A DNA stretch of 64,000 nt from Bacteriovoracaceae bacterium UBA6200 (GCA_002422605.1 DISW01000023.1:248001-312000); one strand, 5' to 3'; shown: positions 50,782 through 59,122, counted from the stretch's first letter. Numbers and translations are program-made. Notes: a model not told the origin generated them from the letters alone.

Positions 50782-51498
50782 TTAATAATCTAGGTTAGCA
50801 AATTCCAATAATTTATCTTCATCGACAATATACATGACTTTGCCTTCCTGCTCCAAAATACCTTCTTCGCGGAACTCAGATATTAAGCGAATAATTGTTT
50901 CATTGGCAGTCCCAACCAGGGAAGCTATTTCATCACGGTTGAGTTTTATCTCTAAGCGACAACGCCCATCTGCTTCCTCAACACCATAGGCTTTTTTAAA
51001 ATTCAAGAATAATTCGGCCAATCTTTCACGTGCATTTTTTTGTGATAATGAAGCATTTTTTGATTCAGCAGCACCCATGTCACGACTTAATTTGTGAATA
51101 AGATTTAGAGCAATACTTGGATTTTCTTTTAAAGCCTGGAAAATATAATTTTTATCTATGAAGCAGATATCTGAGTCTTCAATAACAGTAGCAGATGCAG
51201 AATAGTTCTCTTTACTGAAAAGACTTCTATGGCCTAAAACATCACCGGGCCCGGCAATACGAAGTATTGACTCTTTCCCGTCATTTCCAATCTTGGAAAC
51301 TTTGATTTTGCCTTTATTGATACAGTAGAGACCGAAAGGAGGATTACCTTGGAAGAAAATGGTTTGGCCTTTCTTGTAATGGTTCATGATCTTATGCTCA
51401 CTTACACCATTAAGAGCTAGATGTTCAAGGTCACAAAAAATCCCTTTTCCACGGGATTCACAGTGTTCACAATCGATTACTTTTAACGGCTTTTGCAT
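50782..51498 (-). CDS. Second FNR/CRP-family regulator with FNR-like cysteines
   Basis: 238 residues, collinear with the protein at 18361 and clearly paralogous (PPFGLYCIN-GKIK, NDGKES, RIAGPGDV-GHRSL are shared). Cys10, Cys13, Cys22 and Cys112 (ICFID) are candidate [4Fe-4S] ligands. Recognition helix TANETIIR keeps Glu-x3-Arg. First gene of the operon leading to the CNB-like protein, ATP-cone nuclease and beta-CASP RNase. An FNR-like box lies 53 bases upstream. Confidence 0.9.
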   Translation of the reverse strand: MQKPLKVIDCEHCESRGKGIFCDLEHLALNGVSEHKIMNHYKKGQTIFFQGNPPFGLYCINKGKIKVSKIGNDGKESILRIAGPGDVLGHRSLFSKENYSASATVIEDSDICFIDKNYIFQALKENPSIALNLIHKLSRDMGAAESKNASLSQKNARERLAELFLNFKKAYGVEEADGRCRLEIKLNRDEIASLVGTANETIIRLISEFREEGILEQEGKVMYIVDEDKLLEFANLDY

Positions 51499-51550
51499 GG
51501 GCCTTTACCTCATTTATGAGGGAAGGATAACATACAAAAAACCAAAAAGC

Positions 51551-51564
51551 GTGATTTTCATCAC
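51551..51564 (-). promoter_or_regulatory. FNR-like palindrome upstream of the second fnr gene
   Basis: GTGAT-TTTC-ATCAC, a perfect 5-bp-arm palindrome; the core TGAT-N4-ATCA is the E. coli FNR core. 53 to 66 bases before the regulator's ATG, and overlapping the last bases of the upstream cytochrome-like gene. Confidence 0.55.
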
Positions 51565-52712
51565 CTTTTTTTAGTCTTCTTAACTGAGTCCTTAAGCAAC
51601 TTATCGAAATCTTCAATTTCCTTTTTTACCTCAAAAGGAATCACCGTCCCCCCCGAACCGGAAAAGTCAAATTCAACACTTTCCTTGTACTCAACCAGGC
51701 ACTCTTTTGCGACCGGATGCTTGGGATACTTACGGATACATTGCTTGAGAAAATAATCCCCTGACCCGAAGAAATTGTTCCGTTTAAGTCTTTTTTCCAA
51801 AAGACCTAACCAATAGCTAATTTCAGGGGCCATATTTGTATCCTGATTGATGAAAAAGTAATGAGAAAGAAGGCCTGAACCAATCAAGAGATCAACCTGA
51901 TAACTTTCATCAAGATAGGCGGTGTTTTTTAAAGGAATGAGCTTATTCTTAATGAAAAGTTTCAACTCTTTGTCCGTTCTAATCCCATTCTTATAGAAAA
52001 GATCCTTTTTCCAAAAGCTAAGGCGCTTTTGCCAATTCTTAAGCGTCTTTTTCATAGAATCAGGCATGGTTTCTTTTTTTAGATAGAGATCAATGGTTTT
52101 TTCCATGCCTTCAAGATCTCTTTGGACCTTCGTGTCAATTAAGAGAATTTGTTGGAAAGGGAGAAGAAGATTGTCAAAATCCTTCTTGATCAGCTTATCT
52201 TGAATGTCCCGAATGAAGGTGTTTTTTGCGTCAGCGTATCTTCTGACAATTAATTGAGCAGTGGCCAGGGAATATGGGCTTTTAAACTTAGACGGTTCCA
52301 GTTGAAGCTCTCCGCTTTGAAAACTAGAAGCATGGGATTCTGGCACCCGGGTATGGCAATCAAGACAAAGGTTGGTTAGCTCCTGAAGCATCCAATGGGA
52401 GTAACTTTTCTTACCAGCTTCGAAAGCCTTCACACTTTCATTCATATTTTCAGTGATCAAAGCATATGAAGGTGCAAAAAGATCATGTTTGAGAAGAGTC
52501 TCATGTTTGGCCGTCTTTATGGCCTTATCAAGGCCCATAAGCTTTTCTTTAATCTGTGACTCATGGGCTTTATCTAAAAAGGAAGACTGGTCTTGAAGAT
52601 ATGGAAGAAGTTCCGTCAAAGCAGTAAAGGCCCGGTTCATAGGAAGTATGGTTGAGGTTAAGACCGGTGCTGAAATAAGTAAGGCGGTCCATAGAAGGAA
52701 AGATTTATTCAT
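51561..52712 (-). CDS. Exported monohaem cytochrome c-like protein
   Basis: 383 residues from the ATG (MNKSFLLW) that overlaps the stop of the previous gene by 8 bases; the open frame further upstream lies inside that gene. Signal peptide about 1-18. One haem c motif CLDCH at 116-120, preceded by a helix (SYSHWMLQELTNL), as in four-helix c-prime-like cytochromes. The C-terminal 250 residues are helical and unrecognised. Periplasmic electron transfer or sensing is likely. The exact family is unknown. Confidence 0.75.
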   Translation of the reverse strand: MNKSFLLWTALLISAPVLTSTILPMNRAFTALTELLPYLQDQSSFLDKAHESQIKEKLMGLDKAIKTAKHETLLKHDLFAPSYALITENMNESVKAFEAGKKSYSHWMLQELTNLCLDCHTRVPESHASSFQSGELQLEPSKFKSPYSLATAQLIVRRYADAKNTFIRDIQDKLIKKDFDNLLLPFQQILLIDTKVQRDLEGMEKTIDLYLKKETMPDSMKKTLKNWQKRLSFWKKDLFYKNGIRTDKELKLFIKNKLIPLKNTAYLDESYQVDLLIGSGLLSHYFFINQDTNMAPEISYWLGLLEKRLKRNNFFGSGDYFLKQCIRKYPKHPVAKECLVEYKESVEFDFSGSGGTVIPFEVKKEIEDFDKLLKDSVKKTKKR

Positions 52713-53301
52713 GGGCTTTTTTACCTTTTTTAATTTGATCATAGATGAAGAGGACTGTGGCCATAGTTCCGGCCGAGATAATGAGTCCTTTCCGGAGATC
52801 CTGGCGACCAGATGGTTCCCCATCACCGGAACTAAGTGAGTCCATTAATAAGAAAGTAGAGGTCATTGTCAGGGCCGAAGCGACTTCGGTTGTTACAGGT
52901 ATGGTGTAAGGTCTGAACTCTTGATCCATAGGAGTAAATTCAAAGCTTGATGCAGGGGCTTCGTAATCCAAAGCACTAAGGCGATTAAGTGAAACTGGCC
53001 GTACAGCTTCAATTGAGAAATAGGGCGCGAAACTTGTTTTTTCTCCGGAAGAAATAGGGCGGTATTTAATATAACCTTCGATTAAGGCCTCTTCATCTTT
53101 TGAAATTGAAGAAAGCTCTTCTTCAATTTCTTTACTGCTGAAAACTCCAGGGATGGTATCACCGGTTGTCGAGCGAAGAATGATAAGGTTCCCATTATTA
53201 TGTTCAATGCGTACAAACATCTTTAGGGGTTCTTTTTCAGCTGGATCGGCCCAGCTTACTGAACATAAGAGGGATACTAATAGCGCAATTAATATTTTCA
53301 T
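52705..53301 (-). CDS. Exported protein with C-terminal membrane anchor, partner of the cytochrome-like protein
   Basis: 198 residues. Signal peptide 1-18 (cut after SWA). A beta-rich domain (about 20-105) is followed by a linker and one membrane span (about 172-190, ISAGTMATVLFIYDQI) with a basic tail. Overlaps the cytochrome-like gene by 8 bases, implying coupled translation and perhaps a complex. Divergent from the universal stress protein gene; the FNR-like site in the shared region could serve both. Not recognised. Confidence 0.68.
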   Translation of the reverse strand: MKILIALLVSLLCSVSWADPAEKEPLKMFVRIEHNNGNLIILRSTTGDTIPGVFSSKEIEEELSSISKDEEALIEGYIKYRPISSGEKTSFAPYFSIEAVRPVSLNRLSALDYEAPASSFEFTPMDQEFRPYTIPVTTEVASALTMTSTFLLMDSLSSGDGEPSGRQDLRKGLIISAGTMATVLFIYDQIKKGKKAHE

Positions 53302-53357
53302 ACCTAAATCCTAGCTGAACCCCCTACTTAAAGGAAACAGTTTTCTTATCTATAAAT

Positions 53358-53371
53358 GTGATCTGTGTCAT
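53358..53371. promoter_or_regulatory. FNR-like box in the divergent region before the stress protein gene
   Basis: GTGAT-CTGT-GTCAT, core TGAT-N4-GTCA. It is centred about 73 bases before the universal stress protein ATG and 63 bases before the divergent exported-protein ATG. Confidence 0.5.
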
Positions 53372-53437
53372 GTTATTTTAATGATTTTGATTTACCGTAA
53401 TAATGAACTATTTCATCTCCTCGCTAAAGGATTCACT

Positions 53438-53890
53438 ATGAAATTTGCAAGAAAAGTACTGCTCGCCGTGCCCTTAATTGACAACATGGGCGATATGCTA
53501 AAAGGCGTAAAGGGAATGGATTTTCTTAAAGATAGTGAAGTTCACTTGGTTACTGTTTTTAACACTATCAACTACGCCGTCGGGCTAGGTGAATTTCCAT
53601 TAGTATATCCGGTTATTGAAGATCGCGAGAAAATTGAATTGGCCATTATTACCAAGCTGAATGCCCTAAAAAAAGAAATTCTTCCCGAAGCTATTGTCGA
53701 GAAATCCGTTGCCCATTGTCTTTTTGGAGAGAATGTTAAAGAAACATTCTGTGATTTTGCTAAAGAAGTTAAGGCCGATACAGTGGTTGTGGCCACTCGT
53801 AAGAAGAGAGACTTTTTTGAGAGTTCATTCGCTCATTATGTGACTAAACATCTCGACGCGGACATTATCATTATTAAAAAACATGATTAA
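53438..53890 (+). CDS. Universal stress protein
   Basis: 150 residues from the ATG after AAAGGA (the upstream frame is not protein-like). UspA fold: KFARKVLLAVPLIDNMGDML at strand 1, then VHLVTVF, and the C-terminal AKEVKADTVVVATRKKRDFFESSFAHYVTKHLDADIIII. The usual G-x2-G-x9-G-S/T ATP loop is not kept, so it may be of the non-ATP-binding type. The P-type ATPase begins 2 bases after the stop; both are probably under the FNR-like box upstream. Confidence 0.88.
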   Translation: MKFARKVLLAVPLIDNMGDMLKGVKGMDFLKDSEVHLVTVFNTINYAVGLGEFPLVYPVIEDREKIELAIITKLNALKKEILPEAIVEKSVAHCLFGENVKETFCDFAKEVKADTVVVATRKKRDFFESSFAHYVTKHLDADIIIIKKHD

Positions 53891-53892
53891 GC

Positions 53893-56445
53893 ATGAGCTC
53901 TTCCCCTTGGTCTCAAGACATTTCGATCGTTTCAGAAAATCATAAGACAAATATTTCTCAAGGGCTTACAGCTAATGAAGTTGCTCAGAAATTAAAAGAA
54001 TATGGGCCAAATAATCTAAAGTCTGAAAAGCAGATTAGTAAGTGGTTCCTTCTCCTTAAGCAGTTTAAAAGCCCTATGGTTTATACTCTGGTTTTTGCCA
54101 CAGTCGTTTCTGCTTTTCTGGGAGAAATCGTCGATGCTATCGCAATCTTTGCCATTGTTATTCTCAATGCTCTTATAGGTTTTGCTCAAGAGTCTAAAGC
54201 AGAAGACGCCATTGAAGCCTTGAAGACTCTTACTGTTCCAGAAGCCCGCGTCCTGAGAGACGGTAGAGTGGTAATTATTGATTCAAATGAAGTCGTCCCC
54301 GGTGATATAATTGTTTTTGAATCGGGAGATTATGTCGTCGCTGATGGACGGATCATAGAGTGTTTTCAATTATCAGCGGATGAAGCGATCTTAACTGGAG
54401 AGTCAATGCCAGTTAAGAAAAAGGCCGATAAAGTTCCAGAGGAGACTCTTTTAGCAGAACGCTCAAATATGCTCTTTGCCAGCACCGCTATCGCTCAAGG
54501 TTCAGGAAAAATGATTGTCACTGGCACCGGTATGAATACAGAGATCGGACGGATTGCGGGACTTCTTGAAACACATTCTGAAACCAAAGAAACTCCTCTC
54601 CAGGTGAGGATGGGTAAACTTAGTAATCTTTTGATCATCATGGGGGTTGGAGTCATTCTGATTGTGGCCATATTGGGCTTCATGAAAGGAACAGCTTGGT
54701 CAGAGATATTTATGATCGCCATTAGCCTTGCTGTTGCCACCATTCCCGAAGGTCTCCCGACCGTCGTCACTTTGGCACTGACATTGGCCGTGCGGAGAAT
54801 GACTAAAAGAAACGCTATTGTCAGGAAAATGCCGGCAGTTGAAACCTTAGGGTCAACAGATGTGATTTGTACTGATAAAACGGGAACTCTTACCACCGGT
54901 AAAATGCGGGTCAGGGAAGTTTTCACTTTGAATGATGAAAGGGACGAACTGTTCTATAAAATCCTGACTCTCTGTAATAATGCCACCATTACTCCAGGAG
55001 AATCAGGAGATCCGACTGAAGTGGCCCTGTTGTATCTGGCCCGGGATGAAGCTCATGAAAAATCATTTTCACTGAATCTCAAGCGCATTCATGAATGGAG
55101 TTTTGAGAGTGACCGAAAAAGAATGAGTGTTGCGGCCGAATCAAATGAAGGGCTCTATATCTTAAGTAAAGGTGCCCCCGAGACCATTCTTCCGGTCTGT
55201 CATCTTTCTCAAAATGAGAGAGAAGAGATTGAAAAAGTTGTAGAAACGTTATCTTCCAAAGGTCATAGAACTCTCGCTCTTGCTTCTAAAAAAGTGGAAT
55301 GTCTTTCTCAGGAAGAAAAGCACGACGCTTCCCTGATTGAAAAAGATCTAACGTTTAAAGGTATAGTCGCTATTGCCGATCCCCCAAAGGAAGAAACGAT
55401 TCCTTCCATTAAAAGCTGTAAGGCCGCTGGCATTAAAGTGGTTATGATTACCGGGGATCATCCCTTAACTGCCAAGGCGATTGCAGATGAGTTAGGCATA
55501 ACTGATCAAGGTGTTTTTGACGGGGTTCTCTCTGGAAGCGACCTCGATAGAATGAATACTGAAGAACTTCGCAAGTTGGCAGAGCATACGGCCGTTTATG
55601 CTCGAGTTTCACCTGAACATAAGCTTAAAATCATTAAGGCCCTGGAGTCCAATGGACATATAGTTTCAATGACCGGTGACGGCGTTAATGATGCTCCGGC
55701 CTTAAAAGCTGCCGCCATTGGAGTTGCCATGGGGAAGGCCGGAACAGAAGTTGCCCGACAATCCTCATCCATGATTTTAACCGATGATAACTTTTCAAGT
55801 ATTGTTTCGGCGGTTGAAGAGGGAAGAGCTATCTATGGTAATATCAAGCGAACCATTCAGTATCTTCTTTCAACAAACCTGGCAGAACTCTTGATCATGC
55901 TCGGAGCTGTTATCTTAGGAATGCCTACTCCGCTGGCACCACTTAATCTTTTATGGATTAATCTTGTTACTGATGGCCCGCCTTCGCTTGCTTTAGCAGC
56001 TGAGCCGGTGGGAAAAGATTATTTAAAAACCAGCACCAGACCTTCGCCATCGAGCTTCTTTGATAGACCCTTTTACCTGGAGCTTTTCTTTGTTGGATTA
56101 CTTTCAACGGTTTTAGGTCTTATTATTTATGACTGGACTCTTCAGCATTACGATGAATTGACAGCTAAGAGTTACATGTTCTTATTCCTTATTTACTTAT
56201 GCCTAGTTCGTTCATTTTCATGCAGAAGCGAAACCAAAACTTTCTTTCAATTGAAATTTAATCCTATTCACCTGATGTCAGTTGTCATTCCCGTCCTGCT
56301 TCAACTTAGTATTCAATATACAGAGATCTATCAGAAGCTTTTTAAGGTCCGCTCAGTGAGTCTAATTGAGAATGCGGTACTGGTACTGATAAGCATGATT
56401 CCAGTGACTTGTGTGGAACTATATAAACTTTTTAAGAGGAAATAA
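53893..56445 (+). CDS. P-type cation-transporting ATPase (P2, calcium-pump-like)
   Basis: 850 residues. N-terminal cation ATPase domain (GLTANEVAQKLKEYGPNNL), actuator TGES (LTGESMPVKK), TM4 ATIPEGLPTVVTLAL, phosphorylation motif with Asp328 in CTDKTGTLT, nucleotide-binding KGAPE, hinge TGDGVNDAPALK and the TM5-TM6 block NLAELLIM...NLLWINLVTDGPPSLALA. PEGLP and N/D of TM6 are typical of Ca2+/Mn2+ pumps (PacL-like). Co-transcribed with the stress protein, a pairing common in low-oxygen or dormancy regulons. Ion specificity is not certain. Confidence 0.93.
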   Translation: MSSSPWSQDISIVSENHKTNISQGLTANEVAQKLKEYGPNNLKSEKQISKWFLLLKQFKSPMVYTLVFATVVSAFLGEIVDAIAIFAIVILNALIGFAQESKAEDAIEALKTLTVPEARVLRDGRVVIIDSNEVVPGDIIVFESGDYVVADGRIIECFQLSADEAILTGESMPVKKKADKVPEETLLAERSNMLFASTAIAQGSGKMIVTGTGMNTEIGRIAGLLETHSETKETPLQVRMGKLSNLLIIMGVGVILIVAILGFMKGTAWSEIFMIAISLAVATIPEGLPTVVTLALTLAVRRMTKRNAIVRKMPAVETLGSTDVICTDKTGTLTTGKMRVREVFTLNDERDELFYKILTLCNNATITPGESGDPTEVALLYLARDEAHEKSFSLNLKRIHEWSFESDRKRMSVAAESNEGLYILSKGAPETILPVCHLSQNEREEIEKVVETLSSKGHRTLALASKKVECLSQEEKHDASLIEKDLTFKGIVAIADPPKEETIPSIKSCKAAGIKVVMITGDHPLTAKAIADELGITDQGVFDGVLSGSDLDRMNTEELRKLAEHTAVYARVSPEHKLKIIKALESNGHIVSMTGDGVNDAPALKAAAIGVAMGKAGTEVARQSSSMILTDDNFSSIVSAVEEGRAIYGNIKRTIQYLLSTNLAELLIMLGAVILGMPTPLAPLNLLWINLVTDGPPSLALAAEPVGKDYLKTSTRPSPSSFFDRPFYLELFFVGLLSTVLGLIIYDWTLQHYDELTAKSYMFLFLIYLCLVRSFSCRSETKTFFQLKFNPIHLMSVVIPVLLQLSIQYTEIYQKLFKVRSVSLIENAVLVLISMIPVTCVELYKLFKRK

Positions 56446-56447
56446 GC

Positions 56448-57503
56448 TTATTTGGTATTGAGCTGACCACAGGCCGCGAGGATTTCGTCGCCTTTGGTCT
56501 TTCGGATCAAAGTTGGAATTTTATAGCTATCAAGGATCTTCTTAAAGTCTTCAACTTCATTCATTTCAGGACGTTGATATTCTGTTCCGGGAAAAGGATT
56601 GAAAGGAATCAGACTAATGTAGGCATTCTTTCCTTCAAGAAATTTTCCTGTGGCATGAGCATCTTCTTCAGTATCGTTGAAGTTTTTTATAAGAAGGTAC
56701 TCATAAGTCACAAATCTCGTTTTTCCCTCAGGAATATTTTGAGCAAACTTCACCACATCCTCAATCGGATAGCGCTGATTAATAGGAATCAGCTTGTCAC
56801 GCTTTTCTTTAATCGTTGAATGAAGTGAAACTGCGATATTTACTTTCGGCATTTCATTCTTCCATCGCTCAAGTCCTGGCAGATATCCTGCGGTAGAAAT
56901 AGTGATCTTGTGGGGAGCAATGCTTAGACCATGTTGGAGAAGAAATATTTCGGAAGCTTTTTTTACAGCATCAAAATTATGAAGAGGTTCGCCCTGACCC
57001 ATGAAAACGATATTGAGTATTTTATCGTCCCCCGGTCGGTTTTCACTAAGCCATCTTTGAGCCGCGATGAATTGACCGATGATTTCTTCGGTTTGCAGGT
57101 GGCGTTTTAATCCCTGAGTTCCAGTGAAACAAAAACTGCATTTCATAGCACAACCTACCTGAGAAGAAAGACAGATTGTATATTTGTCATTGAAAGGAAT
57201 CAGCACCGATTCTACTTTATTCCCATCCTTAAGCTTAAAAAGAAACTTAACTGTTCTATCCTGGGACTCGGAGAGTTTATCTATAAGAGGCAGCGTGAAA
57301 TCAAAATTCTCTGCAACGTAGGCTTGACTGATTTTTGCCAGATCCTTCAAGCAGGGCTCAATCATCCGTTTTTTATAGTGCCAATTATACAGGAGCCCTG
57401 GCCCGGAAGCGGGCAGGGAATGAAGAGCGAAGAGATCCTGCATCTCTTTCAAGGAATATTGGTAAAACGACGTTTTGTGTGTCATTGGGCGCTTTTGTAT
57501 CAC
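56448..57503 (-). CDS. rlmN: 23S rRNA (adenine2503-C2)/tRNA methyltransferase RlmN
   Basis: 351 residues, normal for RlmN. Radical-SAM motif CAMKCSFCFTG (Cys118, 122, 125), FMGQGEPLHNFDAV, ISTAGYLPGLERW, AVSLHSTIKEKRDKLIPIN and the methyl-carrying Cys345 in ILAACGQL. The GTG start at 57503 is supported by AAGGTAAG upstream; the ATG at codon 7 has no ribosome site. It overlaps no plus-strand gene at the 5' end; dsbB begins 44 bases away in the other direction. Confidence 0.95.
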   Translation of the reverse strand: MIQKRPMTHKTSFYQYSLKEMQDLFALHSLPASGPGLLYNWHYKKRMIEPCLKDLAKISQAYVAENFDFTLPLIDKLSESQDRTVKFLFKLKDGNKVESVLIPFNDKYTICLSSQVGCAMKCSFCFTGTQGLKRHLQTEEIIGQFIAAQRWLSENRPGDDKILNIVFMGQGEPLHNFDAVKKASEIFLLQHGLSIAPHKITISTAGYLPGLERWKNEMPKVNIAVSLHSTIKEKRDKLIPINQRYPIEDVVKFAQNIPEGKTRFVTYEYLLIKNFNDTEEDAHATGKFLEGKNAYISLIPFNPFPGTEYQRPEMNEVEDFKKILDSYKIPTLIRKTKGDEILAACGQLNTK

Positions 57504-57546
57504 ACTTACCTTGAATTCTCAAAACGATGAACATAGTATAGGAGGA

Positions 57547-57972
57547 ATGAATGATAAAAGATGGTTTCTGATTTTTTCCTGTTGGCTGATAGCTTCTGTT
57601 TCTACAGCAGGAAGCTTGTTTTTCAGCGAAGTTATGAAATTCCCTCCATGCTCGCTGTGTTGGTATCAGAGAATTCTTATGTACCCATTAGTTCCTATCT
57701 TTTTGATGGGCCTTTTCCCTTTCGATCGGAGTGTTCTTAAGTTTTCTGCTCCCTTGGTTCTTATGGGATGGTTTACTGCTCTTTATCACAATCTTCTTTA
57801 TTATAAAATTTTGCCGGAAAGTGCAGCTCCTTGTGTTAGGGGGATGTCCTGTACGACAGTTCAGGTTGAATGGTTTGGCTTCATCACCATTCCTTTGATG
57901 TCTCTTATGGGCTTTACTTTAATTCTAATTCTATTAACTCTTTGCTTCAGGACAATTTGCCGTGAAAAATAA
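57547..57972 (+). CDS. dsbB: DsbB/BdbC-type disulfide oxidoreductase
   Basis: 141 residues, four membrane spans. Redox pairs Cys35-Cys38 (PCSLCWYQR) and Cys96-Cys102 (APCVRGMSC) are as in DsbB; the first is C-x2-C and the second C-x5-C. It reoxidises DsbA using quinone. Oddity: the AGGAGG ribosome site ends only 1 base before the in-frame ATG. The next gene overlaps by 11 bases and encodes its likely DsbA partner. Confidence 0.9.
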   Translation: MNDKRWFLIFSCWLIASVSTAGSLFFSEVMKFPPCSLCWYQRILMYPLVPIFLMGLFPFDRSVLKFSAPLVLMGWFTALYHNLLYYKILPESAAPCVRGMSCTTVQVEWFGFITIPLMSLMGFTLILILLTLCFRTICREK

Positions 57973-58612
57973 AATGAGTCTTATTATCGGGACAGTCGCC
58001 CTCGTTATTGCTTTCTTTTTGATTGGAATGAAAATCTATAAAAATCAGGAAGCCGAAAGACTTGGTTTCATGGCAAAAGAAAATTTCGAAGCTTTCGTTC
58101 CTGAATATGCTCCAAGACTTGGGCCAGCTGATGCCAAAGTTTATTTGGTGGAATTTTTAGATCCTGAATGTGAGAGTTGCCGAGAGTTTTATCCATTTGT
58201 AAAAATGATTATGGATGAGCACCCAGGAAAAGTTCAGTTGGTTATTCGTTATGCTCCTTTTCATGGGAACTCAAAATTTATCATCAAGGTTCTTGAAGCC
58301 TCTCGTAAACAAGGGAAGTATTGGGAAGCCTTAGAAACCCTTTTCCGTTACCAACCATATTGGGGAAGCCACCATCATCCCCAGCCAGAACTGATTTGGA
58401 AGTATCTTCCAGAAGCTGGTGTTGATATTGAACAGGTCAAGAACGATATGAATGACCCGGCCATAGATGCAATGATTGAAAAAGAAGTCCAGGCCGTTCA
58501 GACTCTGGGTATCAGAGGAACTCCAACTTTCTTTGTTAACGGTAAACCGCTGGAAAGTTTTGGCATTGAGCAATTAAGAACATTAGTACGTGAAACAGTA
58601 GAGCAGCAGTAG
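57962..58612 (+). CDS. DsbA-like thiol:disulfide interchange protein, membrane-anchored
   Basis: 216 residues. N-terminal membrane anchor (about 5-23). Thioredoxin fold with C-x2-C Cys70-Cys73 (PECESCREF), inserted helical domain and cis-Pro block GIRGTPTFFVNG. DsbA/BdbD-type oxidase working with the DsbB it overlaps by 11 bases. The start is GTG at 57962; an ATG four codons later is possible. Confidence 0.9.
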   Translation: MKNKMSLIIGTVALVIAFFLIGMKIYKNQEAERLGFMAKENFEAFVPEYAPRLGPADAKVYLVEFLDPECESCREFYPFVKMIMDEHPGKVQLVIRYAPFHGNSKFIIKVLEASRKQGKYWEALETLFRYQPYWGSHHHPQPELIWKYLPEAGVDIEQVKNDMNDPAIDAMIEKEVQAVQTLGIRGTPTFFVNGKPLESFGIEQLRTLVRETVEQQ

Positions 58613-58623
58613 AGTATTTAAGC

Positions 58624-58761
58624 TTAGCGCAGGTTGGGTGCACTATAATAATCAGCATTCATGCCATCTTCAATAGTTTCCGGATTCACTGAAGAGGGGG
58701 ATCTGTCTGTAGCGCATGAGACTAGCGAAAAAGCGAACATTACTATCAAAATGTATTTCAT
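58624..58761 (-). CDS. Very small lipoprotein
   Basis: 45 residues from the ATG after GGGAG. Lipobox LVSC at about 13-16 (FAFSLVSCATD). The mature peptide is only about 30 residues. Small lipoproteins of this kind often serve as secretion accessory or entericidin-like factors, but nothing specific can be said. Its upstream frame extension is not used. Confidence 0.6.
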   Translation of the reverse strand: MKYILIVMFAFSLVSCATDRSPSSVNPETIEDGMNADYYSAPNLR

Positions 58762-58872
58762 AACGACTCCCATAGAAGGGCTGTCCATTCCCCTTCTACG
58801 CTTATTGTCGCACATTTTGAGCTTTTTGCGGGGTTGGCAAAACTTTCCAACTATGAGAGTCGGGCTTAACTT

Positions 58873-59061
58873 TTAGTGAAGTGTTTTATAAAGCTTACTA
58901 TTCTTTATCTCATTATAGCGGTTCTCGTATTCACGCCATAACAGCTTGATCCTGGATTTTTTACCACTATCCATAGCATAGACCTTATCGAGGTCCTTAC
59001 GAAGCTCTGGGATGACTTTAGAGACCTTTTCCAATTCACTCTTAATTTCTGTAACTTTCAT
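58873..59061 (-). CDS. Small coiled-coil protein
   Basis: 62 residues, very charged and helical with heptad-like hydrophobics (EIKSELEKVSKVIPELRKDLDKV). A strong ribosome site AAGGAGG lies 7 bases before ATG, so it is probably real. No family recognised. Confidence 0.7.
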   Translation of the reverse strand: MKVTEIKSELEKVSKVIPELRKDLDKVYAMDSGKKSRIKLLWREYENRYNEIKNSKLYKTLH

Positions 59062-59108
59062 GGAATTCCTCCTTATAAAGGCTTAAGGATAGGAAGGATA
59101 AATCGGCT

Positions 59109-59122
59109 CGTCACATGTGACG
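59109..59122. promoter_or_regulatory. Perfect 14-bp palindrome between the small protein and the HD-GYP-like gene
   Basis: CGTCACATGTGACG, 48 bases before the small protein's ATG and 95 bases before the HD-GYP-like ATG, in a divergent region. Operator likely; its half-site GTCA-CATG-TGAC differs in orientation from the FNR-like boxes. Confidence 0.5.
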
